64,000 nucleotides of DNA from Pedobacter duraquae. GTDB taxonomy: Bacteria > Bacteroidota > Bacteroidia > Sphingobacteriales > Sphingobacteriaceae. Location of the stretch: NCBI RefSeq assembly GCF_004362245.1, contig NZ_SNWM01000004.1, forward strand, positions 62,001 to 126,000. The letters run 5' to 3'. The position numbers and the translations under genes are program-made. The notes under the pieces are model-generated. The model saw only the letters and a list, made by a program, of their open reading frames with translations, made no database searches and had not been told where the DNA came from. Below are positions 43,312 through 51,757 of this stretch, one piece after another (the first letter of the stretch is position 1; every line of letters begins with the position of its first letter).

Positions 43312-44283
43312 ATGGAAAATAATATTAAAATCAACCTCGGACATAATGGTCCTTTGGTATCAAAGCTTGGATTAGGTTGCATGCGCATGTCATCTGTATG
43401 GGGAGGTCCTGTAAATGACGAAACAGAAAGTATCGCCACCATTCGGGCTGCACTGGATAGCGGCATCAATTTTTTGAATACTGGTGATTTCTACGGTGCT
43501 GGCCATAATGAGCTCCTTGTTGGGAATGCTATTAAGGGTCGAAGAGATGATGCATTTATTAGTGTTAAGTTCGGAGCAATCTTCGATAAGGGACAGTGGC
43601 TCGGACTTGACCTCCGACCAATAGCTATCCGAAATTTCATCAACTATTCTTTAGTCCGCCTTGGTATCGAAACTATTGATCTCTATCAGCCTTGCCGTAT
43701 AGACGATAGTGTACCTATGGAGGATATTATTGGCACAGTAGCAGATTTGATCGCTGAGGGGAAGGTACGCTATCTGGGTGTTTCGGAGATAACAGCAGAC
43801 CAGTTGCGAAAAGCAAATAGCATCTACCCAGTAACGGCACTGGAAATTGGTTATTCGTTGGCCGACAGGCAAATTGAACAAGATCTTCTTCCAACTGCAA
43901 AAGAATTAGGCATTGGTGTTGTGGCTTTTGCCAATACCGCTGAAGGATTATTAACCGGAGAAATGCATTCGCCACTTGCTGCCGATGACTACCATGGACA
44001 TTTCTCTCGCTTTCAAGGGGACAACTTAATTAAGAACTTAGAGAAAGTTGATGTGCTTAAAAGCCTTGCAAAAGAAAAAGGTTATTCTCCCACACAATTG
44101 GCCATCGCTTGGGTTAATGCACAAGGTGGGCATATTATGCCATTGGTTAGCATGAGTCGGAGATCCCGTTTGCCGGAAAATATCCAGGCAGTGGGGATTC
44201 AGTTTGATGAGAAGGAAATGGAATTATTAAATAGCACTTTTGCACAGGGTCAAATACTCGGTAGCACTTATCTGCAGCGTTAA
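43312..44283 (+). CDS. Aldo/keto reductase-family protein with altered catalytic tetrad
   Basis: 323 residues from the ATG at 43312; the open TTG at 43285 lies in the promoter. The TIM-barrel is clear (LGLGCMRMSS, NFLNTGDFYGAGHNELL, FISVKFG, GKVRYLGVSEI). Against the usual tetrad Asp-Tyr-Lys-His, Tyr61 and Lys86 are present. The Asp position is Asn56 (FLNTGDFYG) and the His position is Cys128 (DLYQPCRID). A YQPxR variant of the family is known to me, but the Asn change is additional. Reductase activity is therefore doubtful; a binding or sensory role is possible. The AraC gene follows after a terminator. Confidence 0.85.
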   Translation: MENNIKINLGHNGPLVSKLGLGCMRMSSVWGGPVNDETESIATIRAALDSGINFLNTGDFYGAGHNELLVGNAIKGRRDDAFISVKFGAIFDKGQWLGLDLRPIAIRNFINYSLVRLGIETIDLYQPCRIDDSVPMEDIIGTVADLIAEGKVRYLGVSEITADQLRKANSIYPVTALEIGYSLADRQIEQDLLPTAKELGIGVVAFANTAEGLLTGEMHSPLAADDYHGHFSRFQGDNLIKNLEKVDVLKSLAKEKGYSPTQLAIAWVNAQGGHIMPLVSMSRRSRLPENIQAVGIQFDEKEMELLNSTFAQGQILGSTYLQR

Positions 44284-44287
44284 CGGG

Positions 44288-44310
44288 CGGGGCGTAAAGC
44301 CCCGTCTTTT
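44288..44310 (+). terminator. Intrinsic terminator after the aldo/keto reductase gene
   Basis: CGGGGC / GCCCCG stem (44288-44293 and 44299-44304) with a 5-nt loop GTAAA, then TCTTTTT. It separates the reductase from the AraC gene, which has its own -7 element immediately after. Confidence 0.85.
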
Positions 44311-44312
44311 TA

Positions 44313-44320
44313 TATATTTG
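44313..44320 (+). promoter_or_regulatory. -7 element 4 bp before the AraC-gene ATG
   Basis: TATATTTG, an exact TAnnTTTG, then TATC and the ATG at 44325. The start of transcription would coincide with the start codon, i.e. a leaderless message. The same GTATCATG context occurs at the second AraC gene (51753-51760). Confidence 0.5.
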
Positions 44321-44324
44321 TATC

Positions 44325-45140
44325 ATGGTGAATCCTACTGTAGTTCTTCCCGGCATCATCTTTAATGCCTATCTTTCTTCTGTAAGGAAAGACAAGGTTG
44401 CATTTATGGAACACACTACGCTGGTATTACAGGTCTCTGGACGTTTTACCATGCAAACGGCTACTGAAAAGTTTTCCATGGATAAAGGTGGTATGCTACT
44501 GATTCGAAAAAATCAATTGGGGGAACTTACTAAAATGCCCTTGAACGGCGAAGATTATCAAACGATCATTATTTGTTTGAAAGAGGATTTATTGAGGCAA
44601 ATCGCATTAGAAGGGCGGATAGAACTTGATAAAAAATATATAGGTCCGCCTAATATTGTAATTCCTGTAAACGACTATTTGTCGGCATTCTTCCAATCTA
44701 TACTTCCTTATGTTCGTCATCCTGATGAAAAGATAACTGAAGCTATTGGTATCTTGAAAGTTAAGGAGGCTGTACAGTTGCTTTTGCATACAGTTCCTAA
44801 CCTTCAAGAGTTTCTCTTTGATTTTTCTGAGCCTCATAAAATCGACCTGGAGAAATTTATGATTAGCAATTTTCATTATAATGTGCCGCTGCAAAAATTT
44901 GCGCAACTGACGGGAAGAAGCCTTGCGGGATTTAAACGGGACTTTCAAAAAATATTTGATATGGCACCGCGCCACTGGCTTCAGGAAAAGAGACTGCTTG
45001 AGGCTAAGCACCTAATCGAGACAAAGCATAAAAAACCATCTACTATTTATCTGGACTTAGGATTTGAAAGCCTGGCTCATTTCTCGCATTCTTTTAAGAA
45101 AAGATTCGGGAATCCACCTACAGAGCGACTAGCCGGCTAA
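44325..45140 (+). CDS. AraC-family transcriptional regulator
   Basis: 271 residues. An N-terminal cupin-like part (FTMQTATEKFSMDKGGMLLIRK) is followed by the two-HTH AraC domain from about residue 175: VPLQKFAQLTGRSLAGFKRDFQKIF, then the second helix-turn-helix in TIYLDLGFESLAHFSHSFKKRFG. The domain layout is ExsA-like. Its neighbour, the aldo/keto reductase at 43312, carries a 22-bp-spaced direct repeat in its promoter that this protein may bind. The effector is unknown. Confidence 0.9.
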   Translation: MVNPTVVLPGIIFNAYLSSVRKDKVAFMEHTTLVLQVSGRFTMQTATEKFSMDKGGMLLIRKNQLGELTKMPLNGEDYQTIIICLKEDLLRQIALEGRIELDKKYIGPPNIVIPVNDYLSAFFQSILPYVRHPDEKITEAIGILKVKEAVQLLLHTVPNLQEFLFDFSEPHKIDLEKFMISNFHYNVPLQKFAQLTGRSLAGFKRDFQKIFDMAPRHWLQEKRLLEAKHLIETKHKKPSTIYLDLGFESLAHFSHSFKKRFGNPPTERLAG

Positions 45141-45145
45141 TAACG

Positions 45146-47344
45146 TTATAAAATTAAGAGTCCAAAGTCTCTGAGGGTATTAATGGGTTTAGAATACCAG
45201 AATAATTCAAAGTGCTCCATTGTTGCTTCGAAATCAATTTTTATTTCCTGAAAAGTATGCACCTGAGTATTGGCAACCCCTATCCGTTGCAAGATATCGA
45301 ATAACCACGCTCCTTCTGCCTGATTGGTCTGAATTGAAAACGTTTCTTTCTTATCATGAAAAGTAAGCGTCGTCACTTCAAAAGTGTGACCTTTCTTGTG
45401 TTTGGTAAAGGTTTCAAGCTCAGGCTTCCCTCCTAACCAAACAACTTTCGCTGTTGGTTTGGTATTGAACATACTTTCCTCTTTTAGCGCTTTTTCAATG
45501 AAGTCTGAAGGCACCATCACTCTTGGAATTTTGAAATCGAACCAATCCTGTAATTTGTAATCCAGACAGATACCATGCATAAAATTATAAAGCGACTTTT
45601 TTAACCCGAAACTGAACTTACCGTGATCGATTCCCGTTTTATCCGTGTAATTGATATCGTTGTTGGCGAAAGTACCAATGTCATCTGTGTCTTTAACTAC
45701 ACCAAATTTCTCCGGGTAAAGACCAACGGGACTATGTGCGGTCATGGCAAATTGATGCCAGAATCCCGACTGCAGGACACCTGCTTCAAACAGTTGTCTT
45801 ACCATTTCCAGGCTGTCTACGGTTTCCTGGATGGTTTGCGTTGGGTAGCCATACATCAGGTAAGCATGTACCAGAATGCCTGCTTCGGTAAAATTCCGCG
45901 TTACTCGTGCAACTTGCTCAACAGAAACACCTTTGTCAATTAGCTTCAATAACCGATCTGATGCTACCTCAAGGCCGCCGGAAATTGCTATACATCCAGA
46001 TGATTTAAGCAGGATACACAAATCTCTGGTAAAACTTTTTTCGAAGCGGACATTCGTCCACCAGCTTACAGAGATCTGTCTTCGTAAAATTTCCAAGGCG
46101 ACCTCACGCATCAGTGCTGGCGGTGCTGCTTCATCAACGAAATGAAAGCCGTTCTGGCCGGTTTGTAGTATTAAATGTTCCATCCTGTCGACGATCATTT
46201 TCGCAGCAACGGGTTCGTAAACCTTGATGTAATCCAAAGAAATATCGCAGAACGTACATTTTCCCCAGTAGCAACCATGCGCCATGGTCAGTTTATTCCA
46301 GCGTCCATCGCTCCACATACGATGCATTGGATTTACAATCTCGATTACAGAAATATACTGGTCCAATATCAAATCGCTATAATCGGGTGTGCCGACATCG
46401 GACTGCTTATAATCATTTCTTAGCGCGTCGTTTCTAAATGTTACTTCACCGTTTTCTAACATGAAAGTTCGCTTATAAAGATTAAAGGGCGACTTATTTA
46501 CGATAGCATTGTAGATCAGCTCGACAGGCAATTCGCCGTCGTCTAAAGAAATGTAATCGAAGAACTCAAATACCCGCTTATCTGAGAGTGACCGCAATTC
46601 GGTATTCGGAAAGCCACCGCCCATAGACGTTTTGATCTCCGGATATCGTTGTTTGACATATTGTGCAGACCTGAATGCAGCATACAGATTTCCTGGGAAT
46701 GGAACAGAAATCAGAAATAATTTAGGTTGAATAGCCGCAATTTTCTGTTCCAGAATATCAATCAGGAGTTTGTCCATATAGGTATAGTCCTGATTTAAAG
46801 CATTGTAAAGTTCGTCAAATGAATTGGCACTTCTGCCTAGTCGTTCCGCATAGCGACTGAAACCAAAATTTGGGTCTACACATTCAATGATAAAATCGGA
46901 GATATCTTCAAGATAGAGTGTTGCTAAATGCTTTCCCTTATCTTGTGTCCCCATAGACCCGAATGCCCAGTCAAGTTCTTCCAGCTGACTGAACCGTGAA
47001 GCTTCAGGCAGGTAGTCGCCCTGACAAATCTGCAAAGCCAGCGTTGGGCTTTTGCCTTGTAAAAATGTGATAACTGCATCAATTGTTTTGATGTATTCAT
47101 CTTTTAAAGCAAGGATCCGCTTAGCATTCTGGCTTTTCGCTTGTTTGCTTAAGTCGGCATAGGAAAAAAGATCAGTCAGTCCTTTCCTGGAAAACAGCGC
47201 CAGGATAACCTCTATACCTAAATCTGCCTGTGTTGACGATATGTTTTTAGTATTTAAAAAACCTTTAATATAGGCAGTTGCCGGATACGGGGTATTCAGC
47301 TGGGTAAACGGTGGGGTAACGAGGAACAGGTCTGTCTTCAACAT
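45146..47344 (-). CDS. B12-binding-domain radical SAM protein
   Basis: 732 residues from the ATG at 47344; the open TTG at 47362 lies in the -7 element. An N-terminal region of about 200 residues precedes a cobalamin-binding-like segment (KLFLISVPFPGNLYAAFRSA; MGGGFPNTEL). A radical SAM barrel follows, with the iron-sulfur motif GCYWGKCTFCDIS, i.e. C-x4-C-x2-C instead of the usual C-x3-C-x2-C, and later GGLEVASDRLLKLIDKGV. A C-terminal part of about 150 residues ends the protein. It probably performs a methylation or rearrangement; the substrate is unknown. No clear biosynthetic partner gene lies nearby. Confidence 0.85.
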   Translation of the reverse strand: MLKTDLFLVTPPFTQLNTPYPATAYIKGFLNTKNISSTQADLGIEVILALFSRKGLTDLFSYADLSKQAKSQNAKRILALKDEYIKTIDAVITFLQGKSPTLALQICQGDYLPEASRFSQLEELDWAFGSMGTQDKGKHLATLYLEDISDFIIECVDPNFGFSRYAERLGRSANSFDELYNALNQDYTYMDKLLIDILEQKIAAIQPKLFLISVPFPGNLYAAFRSAQYVKQRYPEIKTSMGGGFPNTELRSLSDKRVFEFFDYISLDDGELPVELIYNAIVNKSPFNLYKRTFMLENGEVTFRNDALRNDYKQSDVGTPDYSDLILDQYISVIEIVNPMHRMWSDGRWNKLTMAHGCYWGKCTFCDISLDYIKVYEPVAAKMIVDRMEHLILQTGQNGFHFVDEAAPPALMREVALEILRRQISVSWWTNVRFEKSFTRDLCILLKSSGCIAISGGLEVASDRLLKLIDKGVSVEQVARVTRNFTEAGILVHAYLMYGYPTQTIQETVDSLEMVRQLFEAGVLQSGFWHQFAMTAHSPVGLYPEKFGVVKDTDDIGTFANNDINYTDKTGIDHGKFSFGLKKSLYNFMHGICLDYKLQDWFDFKIPRVMVPSDFIEKALKEESMFNTKPTAKVVWLGGKPELETFTKHKKGHTFEVTTLTFHDKKETFSIQTNQAEGAWLFDILQRIGVANTQVHTFQEIKIDFEATMEHFELFWYSKPINTLRDFGLLIL

Positions 47345-47359
47345 GGTAGTATTTCGACA

Positions 47360-47367
47360 CAAAAATA
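47360..47367 (-). promoter_or_regulatory. -7 element of the radical SAM gene
   Basis: TATTTTTG on the reverse strand matches TAnnTTTG exactly and ends 16 bp before the ATG at 47344. Its presence rules out the upstream TTG as the start codon. Confidence 0.5.
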
Positions 47368-47534
47368 TCCAAAATAATTTATAAAGTGGATTAATTGCAG
47401 ATTGGCGACAATGAGTTATAAAATAATTTTTTTAGCAGGTTATTGAGAATATCACTAATTTTAAGGGGCGATATACTGGTGCTAACATTATAGAATCGCA
47501 AACTCATGTTTAACGAACTTAATCATCTAAAAAA

Positions 47535-47960
47535 ATGAAATCAATCAAATTATTCTCGCTACTAGCATTCTGCCTATTCAGCTCTTTTTCTGCATTTTCG
47601 CAATCTACAAGTGGGCAGGTTTACTTAATCCGTGCGACGGGATTTACCGGGTCTGCTGTTAATTATTCATTTTATATCGATGGGCAATTAGTATGTAAGC
47701 AAAAGAATAAATCTTTTTCTGTACACGACTTAAGTCCTGGAGAACATACGATCAGTGTTTCCAGTGGGGGTATATCAAACGGAAAGAAATCAACACCTTT
47801 AAAAGTAACCGTTGTTGAGGGAAAGATCAACTATGTGAGTGTGGTAAGCACTCAGGCTGGTTATGCGAATAAAATCACTTGTCAGGAGATCACAAAAAAT
47901 TCAGCTGATCCTGCTCTGGCTAAGAGTAAACAAAAAACCGATTGCCTGGCTAAGGAATAA
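47535..47960 (+). CDS. Small secreted DUF2846-like protein
   Basis: 141 residues. A signal peptide (about residues 1-22, ending FSAFSQ) precedes a short beta-sandwich: GQVYLIRATGFTGSAVNYSF, YIDGQLVCKQKNKSFSVHDL, PGEHTISVSSGG. This strand pattern is that of DUF2846-type periplasmic proteins, whose role is unknown. The Lys/Cys-containing tail (SKQKTDCLAKE) is not typical. It is a single-gene unit ending at a strong bidirectional hairpin. Confidence 0.75.
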   Translation: MKSIKLFSLLAFCLFSSFSAFSQSTSGQVYLIRATGFTGSAVNYSFYIDGQLVCKQKNKSFSVHDLSPGEHTISVSSGGISNGKKSTPLKVTVVEGKINYVSVVSTQAGYANKITCQEITKNSADPALAKSKQKTDCLAKE

Positions 47961-47970
47961 AATCAATTAA

Positions 47971-48003
47971 AACTGAGCGTCTGGTTAACACAGACGCTCA
48001 GTT
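47971..48003. terminator. Hairpin between convergent genes
   Basis: A perfect 13-bp inverted repeat (AACTGAGCGTCTG / CAGACGCTCAGTT) with a 7-nt loop between the secreted-protein gene and the ABC-2 permease. No T-run follows, but position and stem quality suggest a bidirectional terminator. Confidence 0.7.
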
Positions 48004-48006
48004 GCC

Positions 48007-49584
48007 TTATAGATGTCTGGTTTGGTAACTTCTTGCAAGCAGGCTAAGCACAATTAAAGCTATATTGATTGAAAATATACTCAGTACTAAGGTTATGTTA
48101 GTATTATGGGCGAAGCTGCCGAGGTAATCCGATATTGGCAATCTGTTCAACACAGAATACGTCAAAAGAAAAAATAAGACCTCAAAAAGTTTCTTTCCGC
48201 CAGTCAATATGCCGAGCATCACGGCAACAAGAACGATCAGAGATATACCATTTACGATGCTCAATATAGAATAGATATTTGAATTTATCGCGCAGCGGAT
48301 TATGATGGGCAAAGATAAAGTTATTGCCAAAATCATGGCAGCCAATATCTGTGCTGGTAACATACGTAACACCGGCTTGTATGACGCATAAGCGAAATAA
48401 TGAATCCTGTTTGTTTTCTCTTTGGTTACCAATTCTGAGAAACGTGTTACCTGCAGAAATAAAAGGATAGGCAGCAGATAACCATAAGCGATGTTGAGAG
48501 GAACAGCACACATAGCTACCCATATCGCGGCATTCAGCAACCACATCCCTCTTTTACCTTGTCTGATCAACAGTAAGAGCTCTGTTTTTATAAACGGTAA
48601 AATACCATAGTCAAACGAAAGCATCGGTAAAGCCGATAAATTGAACTCTGCTGATTTATTTGTCGCCTGGCCTATCTCAGAGATCGTTACCTTTTTTTTC
48701 TTCCTTTTAGTTATTGTTTCGGTAAAGTCGAACCGATGAAAAAAAAGTGACGATATATATACCAGTGCGATTCCCAGACCTACCCAAAATAAACGGCTGA
48801 ATAGAAATATGGCAGACCAGTTTAGTCCTGGCCACTCAAAATATTTAAATGTCCTGTGACCACTGAAGATAAAGCCAAATGAGATTCCCTGGATATTTTC
48901 GTGATGATGCATGTTGATATACTGTGTCACACTTTTCGTCATCAAACTTAAGCCAAAGGGGTCAAATACTCCGTAGAGATTGTGATCGCCTTTCTTATTA
49001 ATCAAGCCCATACAAATACCACAAAGAAAAAAGTAGATGATGAATTGCAAAATATTGCGTTTACCAAGAAATACTTCGCCTACTACAGCCAATGCAGCTA
49101 CAACAAATAGTGCAGGCACTGCAAAAAACAGATACGGGAATATGAAATCAGTCGGGATAAATGGATACCCTTTTCCACGCATAAAGAATACTCCAATGCT
49201 TACCAGGAAAGTGATACCTGCGATAGTAAGTAAAACAAGGTAATTGCTAAGCAGCTTAGCGAGCAGGTATTTGAAGTTGGAAATTGGCGATGTCGCGATG
49301 ATTAGTCCTACTTCGGTATCAACGTCCTTCTTTATACCACTGTTTACCAGCAGAAAACCGTAAAAACTCAGCATCACTGTTGTCATGATTCCCGAGACAA
49401 ACCCTACCCATGCTGAGTTGTTGACGCCCTTATATCCTGAAGCGCTTAGGGTGGTGTAGTTAGCTGTGTCTGCCGGTACAAAAGAATAGGCCATAAAAAC
49501 GGTAACACCAAGGGTGATCAAGAAAGAGTAGCTCCGCGTTCGTTGCATGTAATCTGCTTTAACGATATTAAAAAAATACTGCAT
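48007..49584 (-). CDS. ABC-2-type transporter permease
   Basis: 525 residues with about twelve hydrophobic segments in two groups separated by a basic stretch (TETITKRKKKKVTISEIG) near residue 290. The N-terminal region (SYSFLITLGVTVFMAYSFV; SGIMTTVMLSFYGFLLVNSG) looks like an ABC-2 membrane domain. It is twice the length of a minimal ABC-2 subunit, so a single protein may provide both halves. It starts 1 bp after the ATPase stop; the pair forms a complete exporter. The substrate is unknown. Confidence 0.82.
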   Translation of the reverse strand: MQYFFNIVKADYMQRTRSYSFLITLGVTVFMAYSFVPADTANYTTLSASGYKGVNNSAWVGFVSGIMTTVMLSFYGFLLVNSGIKKDVDTEVGLIIATSPISNFKYLLAKLLSNYLVLLTIAGITFLVSIGVFFMRGKGYPFIPTDFIFPYLFFAVPALFVVAALAVVGEVFLGKRNILQFIIYFFLCGICMGLINKKGDHNLYGVFDPFGLSLMTKSVTQYINMHHHENIQGISFGFIFSGHRTFKYFEWPGLNWSAIFLFSRLFWVGLGIALVYISSLFFHRFDFTETITKRKKKKVTISEIGQATNKSAEFNLSALPMLSFDYGILPFIKTELLLLIRQGKRGMWLLNAAIWVAMCAVPLNIAYGYLLPILLFLQVTRFSELVTKEKTNRIHYFAYASYKPVLRMLPAQILAAMILAITLSLPIIIRCAINSNIYSILSIVNGISLIVLVAVMLGILTGGKKLFEVLFFLLTYSVLNRLPISDYLGSFAHNTNITLVLSIFSINIALIVLSLLARSYQTRHL

Positions 49585-49585
49585 T

Positions 49586-50455
49586 TTAGCTGCTTTTGCG
49601 GGTTAGGAACAGATAGGCATCTTCTAGAGTAGCTGTTACCGAAGTTGAAGCTTTGAAAATGCGATCGGGTGTACTGATATAGCGTACTCTGATCTTATCG
49701 GATAGCCGTGTGGTATCGATAACTTCGTATTGGGTTTTAAAGGAGTTCAAATCAGCATTACCTAGCATTACTTCGAATATGCGGCCTTCCGCCTGTTTAA
49801 TAATATCGTGTTGTGGCGCATGCGTTAAGAGCTTCCCATCCTGCATAATGGCAACTTGATCGGCAATGGTCTCAATATCTGATACGATATGCGAGGAAAG
49901 GATGATTATGGAGTCCTGCGCGAGATCGGCGATAAGTTGTCTAAATCGCATGCGTTCTTCGGGATCTAGCCCCACCGTTGGTTCGTCGAAAATTAGCACT
50001 TTCGGATCGTTAAGTAAGGCTTGGGCGATCCCTATACGCTGTTTCATACCTCCAGAGTAGGTTCCTATAGGCCTCTTCGCATCTGCACTCAGGTTCACTC
50101 CTTCCAACAACATATCGATACGTTGTTTTAATTCCTTGCCGCCAATACCTTTCATGGCTGCTATGTAGGTTAAAAATTCGTAGGCATTGAGGTTTGGATA
50201 GACACCGAAATCCTGGGGCAAATAACCAAGAACTTTTCGAACAGCATCTGGATTCTGGACGATGTTAACGCCATCCAGAAGAAGTGTACCTTCTGATGGC
50301 TTACTGATGGTAGCGACAATCTTCATCAGCGTAGATTTACCTGCGCCGTTTGGCCCTAGCAATCCTAACACGCCTTTGTCAATTTCAATCGAATAGTTGC
50401 TGAGCGCAGTCTTCGCGTTGTATTTTTTTGAGAGGTTCGTAATTGTAAGCGCCAT
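49586..50455 (-). CDS. ABC-2-type transporter ATP-binding protein
   Basis: 289 residues. Walker A GPNGAGKSTLM near residue 34, Q-loop PQDFGVYP, signature YSGGMKQRIGIAQALL, Walker B VLIFDEPTVGLDPEE and H-loop SSHIVSD mark a CcmA-type ATPase. A C-terminal domain of about 80 residues follows. It powers the permease encoded 1 bp downstream. The upstream region is shared with the divergent aldo/keto reductase gene. Confidence 0.93.
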   Translation of the reverse strand: MALTITNLSKKYNAKTALSNYSIEIDKGVLGLLGPNGAGKSTLMKIVATISKPSEGTLLLDGVNIVQNPDAVRKVLGYLPQDFGVYPNLNAYEFLTYIAAMKGIGGKELKQRIDMLLEGVNLSADAKRPIGTYSGGMKQRIGIAQALLNDPKVLIFDEPTVGLDPEERMRFRQLIADLAQDSIIILSSHIVSDIETIADQVAIMQDGKLLTHAPQHDIIKQAEGRIFEVMLGNADLNSFKTQYEVIDTTRLSDKIRVRYISTPDRIFKASTSVTATLEDAYLFLTRKSS

Positions 50456-50612
50456 GTTTAAGTTGTATGGCGGTATGACGAGCTTGACAGAAAATATGTT
50501 ACAGCATTTGAGCGTATTATTTATCCGGATGTTATTGAAAAGCGGCCTTGCCTAACGCAGCTCATGGTGATCATGCCATATTCCCGCTTTCAAAGGCCTA
50601 TAATATCCTTGT

Positions 50613-50644
50613 TTTGCATACACTAATCGTGGATTTGCATACAC
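50613..50644 (+). promoter_or_regulatory. Direct repeat TTTGCATACAC, 21-bp period
   Basis: TTTGCATACAC occurs exactly at 50613-50623 and 50634-50644, two helical turns apart. It ends 19 bp before GATCTTTG (50664-50671), one mismatch from a -7 element of the aldo/keto reductase gene. The 21-bp spacing is the classic one for AraC half-sites, and an AraC gene follows the reductase. Confidence 0.65.
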
Positions 50645-50690
50645 CCCCCTCTACTATCTTCATGATCTTTGATTTGTTAATATCAATAAA

Positions 50691-51695
50691 ATGGAAATTA
50701 AGAAAATAGCACTAGGAAATGCGGGACTGACAGTCCCGATAATTGGTTTAGGTTGCATGGGAATGACCGGTTTCGAAGATGGGCATATGTATGGTCCGGC
50801 TGACGAACAGGAGGCAATTGCAACGATACATCGATCGTTAGCATTAGGCGGTAACTTTTTGGACACGGCAGATCTGTACGGTCCGTTTAAAAACGAGCAA
50901 CTGATAGCAAAAGCCATTGGAGGCAACAGAAAGAACTACATTATTGCAACTAAATTCGGCTGGGAAATTGATGATAACAACAAAGTAACATGGGCGATCA
51001 ATGGTAAAAAAGAATATGTAAAAAAAGCATTAGAACGCTCTTTAAAGAATCTTAAGACCGACTATATTGATCTGTACTATATGCACAGACTAGATAAATC
51101 TACCCCCATTGAAGAAACCGTTGAAGCTATGGCTGAACTGGTAAAAGAAGGAAAAGTTGGTTACGTAGGGTTATCGGAAGTATCTTCAGAAACTGTCAGA
51201 AGAGCCCATGCTGTCCATCCAGTTACGGCAGTACAAAGCGAATATTCTTTATTTGAACGTTCTGTGGAAGAACGTGGAGTCTTGGCAACTTTACAGGAGC
51301 TTGGGATTGGGTTTGTTGCTTATTCACCATTAGGGCGTGGTTTTTTATCAGGCCAAATACGCAGCATAGATGATCTGCCTGAAAATGACTTCAGGCGTGC
51401 GATTCCACGTTTTCAGGAAGAACATTTCTATAAGAATATCGAACTGGTCAAGGCTATCGAAGTTATGGCGGCAGAAAAGCAGGTGAGCGCTTCTCAATTG
51501 GCATTAGCCTGGATTATCAGCAAAGGGATTCTCCCTATCCCAGGCACCAAGCGCGTAAAATACCTGGAGCAAAATATTGCGGCTGCATCCATCGCGCTGA
51601 GCGATCCGGATCTCGCAAAATTAGAAAATATTATTCCCTTGGGGACTGATACAGGCGACGCCTATGACGAGTTTAGCATGGGACTTATTGATTAA
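50691..51695 (+). CDS. Aldo/keto reductase
   Basis: 334 residues. The barrel opens with GLGCMGMTG. The full catalytic tetrad is present: Asp58 and Tyr63 in FLDTADLYG, Lys88 in IATKFG, and His132 in YYMHRLD. Late motifs [15 protein letters not shown] and [17 protein letters not shown] place it in the AKR13-like group of NADPH-dependent reductases acting on aldehydes or ketones. Unlike the gene at 43312 it should be active. An AraC regulator follows beyond a terminator, and a direct repeat lies in its promoter. Confidence 0.92.
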   Translation: MEIKKIALGNAGLTVPIIGLGCMGMTGFEDGHMYGPADEQEAIATIHRSLALGGNFLDTADLYGPFKNEQLIAKAIGGNRKNYIIATKFGWEIDDNNKVTWAINGKKEYVKKALERSLKNLKTDYIDLYYMHRLDKSTPIEETVEAMAELVKEGKVGYVGLSEVSSETVRRAHAVHPVTAVQSEYSLFERSVEERGVLATLQELGIGFVAYSPLGRGFLSGQIRSIDDLPENDFRRAIPRFQEEHFYKNIELVKAIEVMAAEKQVSASQLALAWIISKGILPIPGTKRVKYLEQNIAAASIALSDPDLAKLENIIPLGTDTGDAYDEFSMGLID

Positions 51696-51701
51696 TTACT
51701 G

Positions 51702-51731
51702 ATAAGGCGGCATGAAAAAATACCGCCTTAT
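51702..51731 (+). terminator. Hairpin after the second aldo/keto reductase gene
   Basis: ATAAGGCGG / CCGCCTTAT, a perfect 9-bp stem with a 12-nt A-rich loop, 6 bp beyond the stop. The U-run is poor (TATATACTT), but the position matches the terminator in the first cassette. Confidence 0.65.
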
Positions 51732-51745
51732 TATATACTTATAGT

Positions 51746-51753
51746 TACATTCG
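51746..51753 (+). promoter_or_regulatory. -7-like element 4 bp before the second AraC-gene ATG
   Basis: TACATTCG is one mismatch from TAnnTTTG, then TATC and the ATG at 51758. The element-to-ATG distance and the GTATCATG junction are identical to those at 44313-44327. Confidence 0.4.
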
Positions 51754-51757
51754 TATC

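Noticed and set aside
47345..47362. TTG start for the radical SAM gene
   Set aside because: It overlaps a perfect TAnnTTTG element; the ATG at 47344 is the better start.
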